A stretch of 64,000 nt of DNA from Vitis vinifera (Eukaryota > Streptophyta > Magnoliopsida > Vitales > Vitaceae). The notes beneath the pieces were generated by a model. That model made no database searches and was not told the DNA's origin. It was given only the letters and a program-made list of their open reading frames with translations. Position numbers and translations under genes: made by a program. The first letter of the stretch is position 1; the number at the start of each line of letters is the position of its first letter. Location: positions 33,587,501 through 33,651,500 of the forward strand of contig NC_081822.1 in the NCBI RefSeq assembly GCF_030704535.1. Reading direction: 5' to 3'. This document shows, in pieces, positions 33,801 to 46,400 of this stretch.

Positions 33801-34307
33801 ATTAACAAACACTTATCCCTAGTGGTTATAATAATTCTACTTCCTCGACCAAACCAATCATAGTTTCCAACCAAGCATTTCAATATTATTGGATCATTCA
33901 CATTATCAAGAACAATAAGGACCTTCTTTGAGTGGAGCCTTCCCTTTATAGATGTGCGTGCCTTCATATTTAGATTTGGTTCCTCCAATAGTTGAGCAAG
34001 AAACTTTTGTTGCAATCCTATTAAACCCTCCTTTGCCAAATCCTCCCCAACATTTTCAAAAAAACAACATGCTTCAAATTGACAAGTGATTTTTCTATAA
34101 ATAGCTCTAGCAAGGGTTGTTTTCCCTATTCCGCCCATGCCCCAAATTCCTACCATCAGAAAATCATCAGGCCCCAAACATAATCGCATCTCTATTTCTT
34201 GCATGCGAGCATCTATTCCAACCAGATTTTCAGTATCACTAATAGATGTACTTAACAATTTATTCAAAATATCTGTAACGATTTCCTTGATTAGTAGAGG
34301 CTCATTC
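30830..34307 (-). pseudogene. TNL2: TIR-less NB-ARC-LRR-C-JID pseudogene
   Basis: Exons by comparison with TNL3 are 34307-33224, 33065-32733, 32643-31849 and 31603-30830. The first three have exactly the same lengths as in TNL3 (1084, 333, 795 nt). NB-ARC motifs are present: GMGGIGKTTLARAIY, VLIVLDNVND, SRIIITTRDKCLL, GLPLALEVLGSF, MHD in MMHDLIQEMG. A TAA at 33545-33547 replaces the CAA (Gln) of TNL3 and truncates NB-ARC after TPNMKI. No TIR exon lies upstream; the expected position holds AT-rich DNA and then a 3'-end scrap of another TNL. Exon 5 has a tandemly repeated 30-residue unit and a frame-shifted tail. The otherwise undamaged exons suggest recent inactivation. A short TIR-less product cannot be excluded, but would end in NB-ARC. 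Confidence 0.87.
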
Positions 34308-35329
34308 CTACCATATTTGAAGAATAAACATATAATGAGTCTAGTTATCCATAAAAAAATAATAAAAATAAAGGAAATAAGAGATGTGTGAAGACGTAGT
34401 CAATCTCAAATCTACCCTTAAAGAAGTGTACTTACAAAGGGTTTCCCACTTACAAAGGGTTAAGAAATTCAATGATATTATTCTTGAACAATTTGGAGTC
34501 GGACTTTCTTAGTAATCTTTTCATTATTGGCAAAATCAATTAATAATTAATTTTTCAATGAAAAAGTTATTTTTTTTTTTCTCTTTATGCCTACCTCTAT
34601 AGACAAAATAAAACATTCTATTATATGATAACAAATATTACAAAAGATAAAAAAATATAGATACAACTATTGGTTCCTTTATATATCTACTTTGAACCAT
34701 GAGTTTTTTTTTACTTCACTAGGTGATCCCACATAAGAAAGATTGAACAAAATATCAAAGAGAGTATTGATTTACTACTTTAAATTCCGTTTGGCTAAAA
34801 GATTAAATTAAATTCTCATACTAAAAAACAGCAACTTCATCCTTTCACACGTCTTCTACCTTGTTTTTCACTCTTTCTTACATCTCCACCCTAGTGAACT
34901 ATTTTATTCCATCAAATGTCTCTCGCACTTCCTCACATCTTTATCCTGTTTCTCTCATAACTTTTTCTTTCCATGACCTAGAATATTTATAAAGATATTT
35001 ATATTATTTTTCTAATAAATTTAATTACAATTACATATAAAGTTATGAAATATTCTATATAATATTTCTTTTACAAAAAAAAGTATAATCTAAATAGGAA
35101 TTTGAAACACCTTCTCAAAAAACACTAAACCAAAATCATGATTTTTAAAAAAATAATATTAATACATGAAAGAATTTATTGAATAAGTTCAAATAAAATT
35201 TATATGATAAGTCATATTTTCTAACTATTATTTTAATATATAAACGCCTTAAATAAGTAGTGTGAATCCTATCATCATCAAAGGGATTATCACCCTATAC
35301 AAGAAAAATTACATACAGGAGTAAAATAT
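34308..35329. other. AT-rich sequence upstream of TNL2
   Basis: No TIR exon, no credible open frame, no RNA gene. Similarity to the TNL3 side is lost beyond about 34420, where TNL3 continues into its short intron 1 and TIR exon. This is the breakpoint that removed the 5' end of TNL2. Confidence 0.6.
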
Positions 35330-35690
35330 TATTTACAATAATTATATATTCTGACAAGTGTGAATCCTTTAGTTGCCTAGTCATCCCATTTCTAGGAATG
35401 AAGAAAAACAATCAAAAAACAGTTGGATGCTGGAAGATTAGGTTCTGTTACAAGAGCTTTTCTCTCATCTGCTTCTGCTTTTCTTCTCCTTCACTAGAGC
35501 CCACTAGAATAATCCCCCTCATTAATTTGCATTACAGGAATGGAGCTCATTTGACTTCAATTCACAACACATATTTCTAGGGCTCCCACCGCAAAAGCAA
35601 CACCACATAAGGGAAATCCCAAGAAGTTTGTTTTAAAACAATATCAAGGCATTGGCATGTCAACTGAAGATGATCAACCCAAAGAAACAT
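35330..35690 (-). pseudogene. Orphan TNL 3'-flank fragment
   Basis: It carries the TNL-downstream block (gttctgttacaagagc at about 35442, then actagaataatccccctcat at about 35502) and the neighbouring stretch seen next to TNL1 (gaatggagctcattt, aagcaacac-acat, gggaaatcccaa(g/c)aag). No C-JID, LRR or NB-ARC exon accompanies it. It lies where the TIR exon of TNL2 should be, so it marks a deletion or unequal-crossover junction between two TNL units. Confidence 0.6.
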
Positions 35691-35699
35691 GAGATTTAT

Positions 35700-36420
35700 G
35701 GGGCTCAATCCCCAACTTGTATATTATTTCTTCTTTAAATAACAATGCAAGATAACAAGACTCCCACATTCTCTTTGATGAGTTCATGCTTAGTCTCATG
35801 AAGGCTCTCTCTCATCTCATGCCTACAAGATGTCTTTAGATGGCACTCCTATCCTCTTTTTATAAGTGTGACACCACCTATTCTTATTTTGATTAGGAAT
35901 TAACAATCCTAGTCCTACCCAAACTCTTATTCATCGGTTGTGGTACCAATAATTCTTATTTGGATTAGGGACAAGCAATCCTAGTCTTGGTAAGACTGCA
36001 ATTACAATAAGCATATGAACTCCTACTCGAACTCAAACTGCAATCCCAATTTGATTCCAACTTTGAGATTTCAAGTGTCTTTGGTCCATTCCTCCTCTAT
36101 TTGAAATTCCTCTTAGTATTGTCGCTTGCATTAGTCCACTCATGTGTTTGAATCAGCCATGCATTCAATTAACTTGATATTGCATCTCTAGGTAACCTGT
36201 CACATGCACTTTTATGCGGCTCATGCACATCTCAAGCCCTTTCTTTGTTTGCACTCCTTCAATCATGTCTCACCAACCTGTTGTAGTAGCTTTTCTGGGA
36301 TGGGTTTGTGTCTCAAATAGATAACCATCTAACTCATGCCCTTTCATAGTCGTAATGATGACGGATTTTCATAAAAGAAAATTGTTCCAATCTAGTTTTA
36401 TTGGAGACCTAAAGCTCATG
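35700..36420 (-). mobile_element. LTR-like promoter-bearing sequence (boundaries undefined)
   Basis: On the minus strand the sequence has a TATA-like CTTATAAAAAGAGG (about 35855-35870). Upstream of it lie two related units (ggtggtgtcac / ggtaccacaacc, each near an (A)TCC-AAT-AGAAT box, about 35870-35960), and downstream gattgagccccataaatctca near 35690-35715. This layout is typical of a copia-type LTR. No matching second LTR, primer site or target duplication was found. Confidence 0.35.
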
Positions 36421-36889
36421 ATATTGCCAAGCAAAGAGTTGTTAGTAATGAAGGATTAAGGTAGATCAATATTAAGTGCCAATGAAGTTGAGTCTACTAT
36501 TGTCATAGATGGAAAGGGAGGCAAGTATGCTGAGTCGGCTTTAATTTATATTGATGATGCCCAATGGCTCTAATAGGAAGACAGAAAATAAAAAATAGAA
36601 CAAAGAGAATTTCAGGTTTGAATATGGCTCAACATAGAGATGGCAAACCATAGCAAATTCCATTTATATGGCCAAGAGAATACATGACGGTATTTATAGT
36701 CCCACAACAACCATGTACAAAAGGTTTTGTATGGGAGAAATGAGAAACAAAAAGTAAAGGAAATTTAGGCTTAGCAATAGCACAAATATTGTGTTATTGG
36801 GCATTGATGTGTAGGTGTTAAAGTGGTGATTTAATAACTGATCCACTAACATGCACAGTTATAGGGAAAAATAAAGAAAATTTAATAAC

Positions 36890-36931
<42 letters not shown>

Positions 36932-38060
36932 CAATTAAAGATGAAGAAAAAGGCAAAGATAACAACAAAATTAGTGATGGTTCCACCAAGAAAAAGACAT
37001 GTTTTTGTGCAAATATTTTTTTAGTTTGTCTACTAATTTTCTAATGAATTTCTTCAAATTGAGAATTTGTCTAATTCTACTAGCATTATGTGTATTTGGT
37101 TGTCAAGAAAATAAAAAAAATTAACTTCATGATATTTAAGTATATATTGAGCCTTTTCTCCACCAAACAAACTACAAAAATTTAGCCTTAATTTTCTTAA
37201 TCATACAATAAAAATGATAAACAAACCAGAAAGAACTAAAAAAATTAAACTAAATCAAAACCTCCAAACTGCAGTTTTGCCCTAAATTGGATACGAAATC
37301 TGTGGAGTTTTTAATCTAGGGCTGCTGAAATTAGTTCACAGAGAGCATATTTGCAAAAAAAAAAAAAAAAAAATGGATATGAAAGAGATAGGGCCGCAAA
37401 GAATTGGGTTTATATGCAGACCCAGTCTCTACCGTTTGGCCCACTGTTGGCATATTGGGCCTATTTCCACTGCCCATGAAATACCATGTCCACAACCATT
37501 CTATGGTTGTACTACAGCCCCGTACCCCAGGAAATTTACCCACTTGAATTTGGTACGATCATGACTAGTAGAGGCGGACCTCTCTTAAACACAACTGTAC
37601 ACATCCTTGAGTCATGATTTTTGCTAACCCCTCTAAACACAACTGTACACACCCTTTGGTCATGAGTTTTGCTAACCCTGACTAAAGTTGTGTGACTATC
37701 TCCTCATTTTCTCATAGTGTATATTTTTAAAAGTGATAATAAAAAATAAAAAAAATAAAAATTGGTCTTTATTCACTTTGTTTTTTAAAACAGTTTATAG
37801 AGAACTAACAGTCAAATAGTGCTATAATTATTTCTAATTTTTAAAAACAGAATCTTTTGTCTTAGTTTCATGGTAGGTTTTAAGAATATATGAAGATTAT
37901 TTATTCATGTATTTTCTATAAGAGTTGAGTTACTGCTACTTTGTGTTTTTAAAAAATAAAAAACATTTTTTAAAAACAAGGAAACTTAATCCAAACAACA
38001 CTCAAATGTGCATATAAATGGGCTTGAAAATGACTCAATTGTATATTTTGGTTCGATGGA
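36421..38060. other. Intergenic, (AT)n microsatellite and unassigned sequence
   Basis: It contains an (AT)n tract at 36891-36928. Near 36480-36575 a short coding-like frame (ANEVESTIVIDGKGGKYAES) matches nothing I can name. At 37373-37560 lies a higher-GC patch beginning after a 21-base A-run, possibly a decayed insertion. No gene is supported. Confidence 0.4.
36891..36928. repeat. (AT)n microsatellite
   Basis: About 38 bases of alternating A and T. Confidence 0.95.
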
Positions 38061-38061
38061 A

Positions 38062-38155
38062 GTGGGTTGTCCTAATAATGCCTGCATTCCGAGCATTACT
38101 TTGGCCGCATCTCATTATTGGAGCGGCCCGTTGCAGTGTGCTCTGCGCATCTCAT
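38062..38155 (-). pseudogene. Fragment of a TNL C-terminal exon
   Basis: The + sequence gttgtcctaataatgcctgc ... ttactttggccgcat ... gcagtgtgctctg resembles 43467-43560, the end of TNL3 exon 5 (gatgtcctcattaatgcctg ... tttctgtggccgcat ... caggcagttgcag). It abuts block A, whose TIR remnant points the opposite way. Only the last 30 or so codons are present. Confidence 0.55.
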
Positions 38156-39970
38156 TATTTTTCTCCTTTTCACACATCACATGATTATCTTTACAGTGTC
38201 TTGTCTTGCTTCTTCTATCACATTTTCTTTCATTTATCCTCTAACACGCTTCCAGGACCAATTTGCAGAAGAAATGGACCCCTTTATTTACTTTATGTTG
38301 TAGTACAAGTCTTCAGCAAGTCCACTCAAATCTCTCATTTAGTGGAAGTGAGGCATGGCTTGGATTTCTCACCAACATCTGTAATTCTTAGATCCGCAGG
38401 TTCAATCTTTTGCTTCTTGTTCTCCTTTTCAGAATTATATTAATCAATAGAAGCACTTTTCTCTACAGGTAATTTGGAGTGGTAACTCAAATCTCTTCAT
38501 CTCTTTACTTCTCCATAATGTGTGCTGCAACTTTTTCTTCTTCTCAGCGCAAGCATGATGTTTTCCTCAGCTTTAGAGAAAACACACCCAAGAACTTTAT
38601 CGCACACTAATTATTAGAAAATTGATAAATGATAAAACATTTATTCACTGTCCAAGAATCTCATGCTAAATATGTTCAAGTAAACAAATATGTCATGGTT
38701 ATAGGAGTCTATCCATCGCATATAGGCTTTAAGGGCATCGTGGCATAACCATGGAGATGAAGTCAGGACCTAAAAAGATCGAATGAAACGATACATAGAC
38801 AAGTAAATCCCTTATGAATGGTAAGGTACTTCTTTAATTTTTAATTTAAGTTTAAGGGGATTCATCATTCGAAGGGAAGTAGGCTACTCAATAATATTTC
38901 TTTTATGTCGTAATTGAATAAAGAATTTGGAAAATCTAAATAATAAGGAAGAATGAATCATCAAGAAAATTAATAAGAAAGCATACCTATATCTATTGGA
39001 GTGTAATAATGGAGTTACTTAAATTTCACTCAACGAAGGGATGTGAGGAGAATAGCAATACGTTCCATTTAAAGATGCCTTATAAGTCTAATAAATTAAT
39101 TAATTTAAATGATATTTTTAATATGCTAATAACAGATAGCACACATATACAATTAATATTAATATGTAGGCTCATAATTGATTTATATAATTCCAAAAAC
39201 TCCATGAACAAAACAAAAGAAATTATGAAGCAAAATGTTAGTTGTAGCTTTGTACAGCTAACAATAAGTGAATGATAAAGCTAAATGTTCTTAATTTCAA
39301 AGCAGAAATGGAAAAAGAGCTATAATTGAAGAATGCTACCGTGAGAAATCTGAACACAAGAGAATGACCAATACTAATAACTAACAACTGTGACAAGTGT
39401 TTGGCGATGATGACTACAAAACTTGCAGCATACGAGGGGAATAAGTTGCTTCTGCAACAAGTAAAGAAAAGGCCCCATCAGCATGCGGTGAAGAGGAGGA
39501 AAGCACGTTGAAGGTCGAAATAAAACCATTGCCTCCACTTAGTTGCCTTGCTTTTACTTTCCATGTGACAATGACATCATCCCTTTTTAATCCAACGGCT
39601 AGATTTCATCTTCTGAACATTCAACGGCCAAACTTCATCCATGATTTATCCAACAGCTAGACTTCATCCCTTGTGCACAATGACCATATATTTTACAAGA
39701 TTTTGTATATATAGAACATTAATAGTATATTGCACATTAGATTACCAATCAATCGCAACAATTTTAATATACATATATTTAAAAAAAATACTAATTTAAT
39801 ATATGTATTTTTCAACGTTTCATATAAAATTTTTAAGGGATTATTTTTTATCATTTTCCCTTGTTTTTTTCATTGTTATAAAAATTTTAGCAATATTAAT
39901 ACTTTCATTGATATTTATATAAAATCTGAGCATCGATATTTTTATTTATATATATATATTAAACATTAGA
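38155..39970. repeat. Segmental duplication block A, right copy
   Basis: Matches 13310-15284 (see that entry) with one TIR-exon unit instead of two. It has about 350 bp of unrelated sequence at 38650-39010 in place of the microsatellite region. It runs directly into block B at 39970, the uninterrupted arrangement. Confidence 0.8.
38518..38610 (+). pseudogene. Truncated TIR exon, copy 3
   Basis: ATGTGTGCTGCAAC reads MCAATFSSSQRKHDVFLSF followed by RENTPKNFIAH and a stop. Compared with copy 2, D is changed to N and R to P in the EDTR box. Both end at the same cacactaattattag stop, so truncation preceded the duplication. Confidence 0.78.
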
Positions 39971-41450
39971 TTAACCTAACCCCTTAAGACTCCATATCTC
40001 AATAAATATCATATAAAAAAGAAGTCATCTAAAACCTCATTAGTCTATATTTGGTTATTGGAAAGTTTGAATTCTAAATTATCCTATAGGAAAGGAAAAA
40101 TTCAAAAATTCATTTATATAATCCCAAAAACAAAGGTATATATGAACCACCACAATTGAATAATAAAGCTAAATTTGCTTAATTAATTACAAATTTGAGA
40201 ATATAATTGTGAGATTTGAATAAGAAAATGAGCAATAATAATAATTAAGCACAATCTGATGCTGCAGATGTCTCACAACAAAACTTCAAATATTTTAGGC
40301 AACTAAGAAAATCCTGAATCTGCTTGTCGCGAGGTGGAAAGCGCATTGAACGATAGAAGAAAATGATGAAGTCATGTGTGATGTGTTACAATTCAAGTAG
40401 AAAAGAAGTGCTTTGTTGACCTATTGGTCGGCTTTGTGGGTTTGCTTTTCCCCACATTATTGTCTTGCAATGTCATATGAGACTAATTGAACTTGCCAAT
40501 TTTATACAAAAAGCAATATTTTATAGACTCTGATATTTGAAAATCTATTTGAATCTTAAGTTCTTTGAATGAAATTAATTTTTTTTTGGCTTTTTCTCTT
40601 CTTCAAACCAAGCAATAGAGAGATATGAACCAGTAGGCAATTATCCTACAAGAAAGACTAAGTTCCCCAATTCATTTATATAATTCCAAAAACTCATTTA
40701 CATCCACCACAATTGAATGATAAAACTAAATTTGAGAATACAGTTGTGAGATATGAACAAGAAAATGAACAATAGTAACAACTAAACCACAATGTGATGC
40801 TGCAGATGTAATTGAAGCAGGAGGAGGAAAGCATGTTGAGTAATAGAAGAAAATATGAAGCCTCCATGCATTACACGTAAAAGTAAAAAAGAAACGCTTT
40901 ATTGGGCTATTGGCTTGTGGGTCTACTTTTCCCAAACTTGTATGATGGATTTAGGATTAAGCATTTGTTTATGAATGGTGTGTTCATAAACAAAAAATGA
41001 TGTTTTGGGGCTATGGAATCCATGAAGGAGGGTGGATGGTGGAGAGTGTCCTATATCATTTTGGGAGAATCATGCAAAATGGAGAGGAAAAAAGTACATG
41101 GTGGGTGGACTTACATTGAAAGGGAAAAAAAAGGATGAAGTTATAAAGATAAAAGGCCCCTTCAATCATTCATACTTTTTATTTTTCATGCCAAAGTCTT
41201 AAGAAAAAAGAGAATTAATTAAAAAAAGCCTTCAACTTTCTATATAAGGTAAAAATCCACTTTTAACTTTTTATATAATTAAAGTGAATGACATTTGACT
41301 CATTGATTATACAAAAAAAATACCAAAATTATTACTATTATCATCTATACTAATAGTATGAATATTATTAATTTTATAATATTGATATTAATATTATTAT
41401 CCTATTAGTATTTTTATTATTATTAATTTCACCAACATATTATCATTATC

Positions 41451-41498
<48 letters not shown>

Positions 41499-43478
41499 GT
41501 TACTCCTTGATAGATATGTAATTGGGTGGGTCTAAGATGAGTCAACTATATCTCTACCCTGTTTAATTATTCAAACATATCATCCCATTCCTAGAAAAAA
41601 AAAATGTCAAATAAGAAAAATTTGAAAATTTGTCATATTTGTTTCATCTCATTTATTCTACATAGTTTATTTTATTTTATGTTTTAAAACTTTGTTTTGA
41701 AATCATCAAAAAAAAAAAAAAAAAAAGATATAATTACACATGATAGAGGATCCTTCTATACGTGGATAAAAAATAAACTTGACAAAGTGCTTCCCATTTA
41801 GTCAAGGCCAAGTAAGTTGAGGTTGTGCAAAAGGAAGAGGGGTTAGAGATAGTTGGAGAAAGGGCCAACCAACCATTGTAGTTATACCAAAAAAAGTCCA
41901 TATTGCATGTGTTTCTATTAATGTTGTTAGTTAGTATATTTTAAAATTTTAAGTATGGTTTGAGTTATTTTCTTATTTTTTATTTTAAAAAAATAAAATA
42001 TTAGTAACTTACCTCTTATAAAAATAGACTTCTCTATTATTGGAAGTAATTCATATTCACATTCTTTTAAATAATTTTTGAAAACTATTATCTTTCAATA
42101 TAAAAGTTCCTATATTTTATATAGAAATTATTACTATTATTATTATTATTCTTCTTTTAAAAAAAGAATTGCAATAGCCCTCCTATATGAATATAAGACT
42201 TCTAGTATAAAATATAGAAATTTTAAAATTGCTTTCAAAATTTTCTGCCTTTTTCTTTTTTAAAATAAAAAACAGAAAATCTATTAAAACACCAAGTTAG
42301 TTATTTTACTAACAAATAATATTACAAGCATTGTCTAATACTAATAACAAATTTCCCTTTCAATCATTAACATGCTCCAATTTTAACTTTTTGTCAAAGT
42401 CATCACCACAATTTTTTTTTTTCCTTTTAATTCCAATTTTGACTTTTCATTCTTAAGCATACCAATAGCATGTGAAAAAAAAAAAAAGAGAAATAAATTA
42501 CATGGTGAGGCATAGAAATCAACTCAAAAAACAAATGAATGACTCAAATTTACTTATGACCTACCTAAAATCTACAGTTCTACAATGGAGAGAAAATCGG
42601 ACAAGAAATACCATATTTAAATTATAACCAAATAGAAGTGCGGACAAGCAAGAGTGTGTGAGATCAAATGCAGACTTTTGAAGTATGATGTAAGGTAGAG
42701 ATAATAAAAGGAATGCAAAGGCTCTGGGTTGTGCTGAGGTTTTGAAGCATGCAGTGACTTTGCTGCACAGTAACTAATACTTCACATAGTAGTGAAACCA
42801 GTGATAAATGTATTGAGTGAAGAATCTAACAAATTAGAGTACTGTGAATACTATAGTTACGTAGAATGAAGAAAAACAATGCAACAACAATTAGATTCTG
42901 GAAGATTGGGTTCTGTTACAAGACCTTTTCTCTACTATCCTTCTAGCTCTGCTTCTGCTCCTGCTCCTTCACTAGAATAATCCCCTCATCAATCCATCAT
43001 CCCAGTTAATTGCATTGCATTGCCCACTGCAAGAGCAATATGGAGGCATTCGTATATCCACTGAAGACGATCAACCTAGAGACAGACATGGGGACTCTGT
43101 GATTAGTTGCCACGATTAGTAAATGAGAATGCATAAATACAAATAGACTCAGCAATGATTCTAGTGATGTGCAATCATTTGTATCTTAACACATGAAATT
43201 GAAGATGCGTGAGAAAAAATATCACTTGTTCATCAAATTGTTTCAGGAATTGATGGGAGAGTAATTCTAAGCAAATCTAATTTAGAACAGTGTTATGGGA
43301 TATTTTAACTCTTGCTTTAAACAGTTCTAACGTATCCTAATTAAGACATCTACTCAAAATCAGACAAGAAAGAAAAGCAGAAAAGAAACACACAACCCAC
43401 CAAGAGATATTATGGGAAGATTTGGGTGCATATTAAGCTTTTGTCTGGACTGTTTCTCCTGATCAAGGGATGTCCTCA
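39971..43478. other. Intergenic part of block B downstream of TNL3
   Basis: AT-rich and without credible genes. The conserved TNL-downstream block lies at about 42898-42985. Homopolymers and the ATT microsatellite account for the few small open frames. Confidence 0.55.
41451..41498. repeat. (ATT)n microsatellite
   Basis: About 16 tandem trinucleotides. The duplicate locus (28757-28776) has about six. Confidence 0.95.
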
Positions 43479-46400
43479 TTAATGCCTGCATTTCAAGCGT
43501 TTCTGTGGCCGCATAACTGATTCAGAGTGATCCTCAGAGCAGGCAGTTGCAGTACTGGGTTCCTCCTCATCAGCAGTATGGTATTCAGAATTCTCTTCTT
43601 CTGAGCCATCAACATTAGAGCACCCATTTCCACTGGGTTCCCCCTCATGGATTTCTTCAAGGACAACAGTTGACTTATTAGGAGGAGGGGGAGGGGGAGG
43701 AGGAGAGGAGATAGAGTTGAATTGGATCATTGGGGGACTGTCGCCTACCCCATCTTCATTACTGTACACTAGACCAACCCCACACCTCTTAATTTCAATC
43801 TGACCCCCCATGGGGAATGTTTTAAATGATATCTTCAAGCGAGTCACTTGAGAGCAATTGCTCATCAGCTGGTGAAGTCGTAAATAAAACAGGCACACGT
43901 GATCCGACTCCAACCTTCCATTAAAGTGAAGCATACGAGGACCGATTTCAAAGGAGGAAGAATTGTCAAATGAGACCGTCATTGAAACAATGGTCGAGTA
44001 GCAGACTTGGGGAAAAATGACAACACTCAAAGCAAAACCCAGAAGGTTGGAATTAAACCAATTTGGAGGTAGCTCTGCTTTTACTTCACTCCCTGAGCTT
44101 TGATATGTTACCCAATCAGGTATTCTACTTCCAGGAATAAATGCCATTGATGCTATTGATGCCACGAAGTAACCCTGTAGAATGAAAATGATTAGGGTGT
44201 CGAAAGATAGAAATTGTTGCTTTCCTTCATTCATCATTTATTACTAATATTATTTGAATACACTTTCCTTTTGTCAATTTAAATTTTAAGTACTTTTTAT
44301 AAGGAAAAAAAGTAAAAGGAAACATAACAAACTGTCTCCATATCTTTCATACTTCAACAAGATCTCAGCAATTATAAAAATAAAACACAACTTATTACAG
44401 AACCATTTTTTGTAATAATATATAATATGAACTTTATTGCAAGACCTTTTTTTAATAATTAAAGCAATGATTTATGGGATATAGAGAGAACTCACCATGA
44501 ACTTGCGCTTTTGGTGCTTGCCAGTTGGAAGTAGTGACTTAAGTACTTGATGTGAGCCGCCTTTCAATGATGTGCAATTTTCTGCATAAATATGATATAT
44601 GCTTGATGGGAGTTCTGGAAGTGCTTGCAGTCTTCTACAGTTTTCCAACTCCAGCCGTTTTAGGTTAGAAAGTCGACTGATGGTTGAAGGCAAAGTAACA
44701 AAGTCGTTCCCACCTAAATGTAAGTCTTCCAACGATGATAAGAAGCCAAGACTGCTAAGGTTTGGTTCATCCGATAAATTGCAGTTACTTAGGTTTAGCG
44801 TTGTTAAAGAGCATAAACCAGACAAAGGTTGCAATATGGAACCGATGGAATTTGAAGTTCTTCTTGGCAACAACCATAAGGTAGATAATGGTCCTTTACA
44901 TCCCTTAAACGATAATATTTTAAGGTTTCTTAAGAAAGAAAAAGAGGAGGGAAGTACTCTTATAGCAATTTCATCTGCATAAAGTTCCTTCAACATTTCT
45001 AAGCTTCCAAAGTTCTCAGGAAATCCTTCAAATTTGGAGCAACCAGAAAGAATAAATGTTTCAAGAGATTTCAAATCACAAGTGCTGCTTGGAAGACTCT
45101 TTAGCATTTTGCAATTTTTCAAATTCAAGAAACTAAGATTCTTCAGATCTCCAAGTGATGAATGAACCTTACGTAAAGACACACAGTCTTCCAAAACTAA
45201 CCGCTTAAGGTTGGTGACTCCTTGAAAATTTGGAGTTTCTATTAAGTACTTGGAGTGACTGAGATCCATGAATTTTAACTTTTCAAGAACCTGCCATGAA
45301 AGAAACTTGACTTTAAAAGTAGCTTTCATAAACATTACATACTCTCTAAAGATAATAACATGGGTAGATCATAAATTTACCTTCAATCCTTTCCAAAGTT
45401 GTTTAATGTGACTATAAGGCATGCTGAGTTCAACAAGATTCTTTGGATTGAAGTCAATGGGCAATGATTTCAAAGAGTATCCATAAAAATATAGGCACCT
45501 CAATTCATGGTAACAAAATTTAAAGTCCTTGGAAAAGTTCACTTTGCAATTCTCCATATTGGAGATATCTTTGAAGTTTCTTGAAATATTTTTAGATTTA
45601 TAGACTTTGAGCAATCTAAGTCTATTCATCCTTGCAAGGGCTTGAGTGGTAAAGTCTAGCATCTCTTCTAAATGAGACAAGTTGAGGAATATGCCTTCAA
45701 TTTTTTCAGTTGCCTACAAGCCAAGAAATTGAGTAAGTAAAAAGCATGCATAGTGCATAAAAGCTCACTAAAGTTTGTTAACATATAAATATTGAAAGCA
45801 AAATAATTCTTGATTTCTTATCTTAATTTGTGCTACATGAAATAAATTTCATATATATTTTTTGCACTTACCGTATTTTTTTGCAATACATCATAGATAT
45901 CTTCATGGAACCATAATCTACTGCGTTTACTAGGCTCTTCAAGGGATTGTTGACGAACAATTTCCCTTCCCATTTCTTGTATCAAGTCATGCATCATTAA
46001 CTTATTATTCCAAGAAATAGTTATGAGTGTCTTCTCAATGAGAGCTCGTATTCCACTAAGTGAGAAGAAGCCGCAACCATCTAGTATTTCCATTACATAA
46101 TCTTTATCCTCTCCTTTAAAGAAACATGCAATGTCTAGAAATATATTCTTCTCCTTATCATCTAGCCCCTTATAACTTACTTTAAGTACTTCTTGAATTT
46201 TCATATTAGGGGTACTTTTCAGTTTGTCTAATTGATTTCTCCATTCTTCTTTGGTCATGCTAAATAAAAAAGAACCTAAAACTTCTAGAGCCAATGGGAG
46301 GCCTTGAGCATAACCTATTACTTCTCTTGAAAGTTCAATGAAATCATCTCTAAGAATTTCATGTTTTAACAAATAATGTGAAAGGAACCTTTTAGCTTCA

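Larger units (their letters stand above)
26821..34420. repeat. Segmental duplication block B, left copy (holds TNL2)
   Basis: This aligns with about 39970-47060. It starts cctaaccccttaa and includes shared non-coding stretches (for example agatgtctcacaaca, gaaccagt-ggc, accaaaattattacta, tgacaaagtgcttccca, and ttctattaatgttgtt). It then runs through the TNL 3' flank and exons 5 to 2. The order is collinear. Differences include the MITE pair at 27030-27270, which is absent from the second copy. The similarity stops just upstream of the NB-ARC exon: the second copy has a TIR exon, this one does not. Confidence 0.85.
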
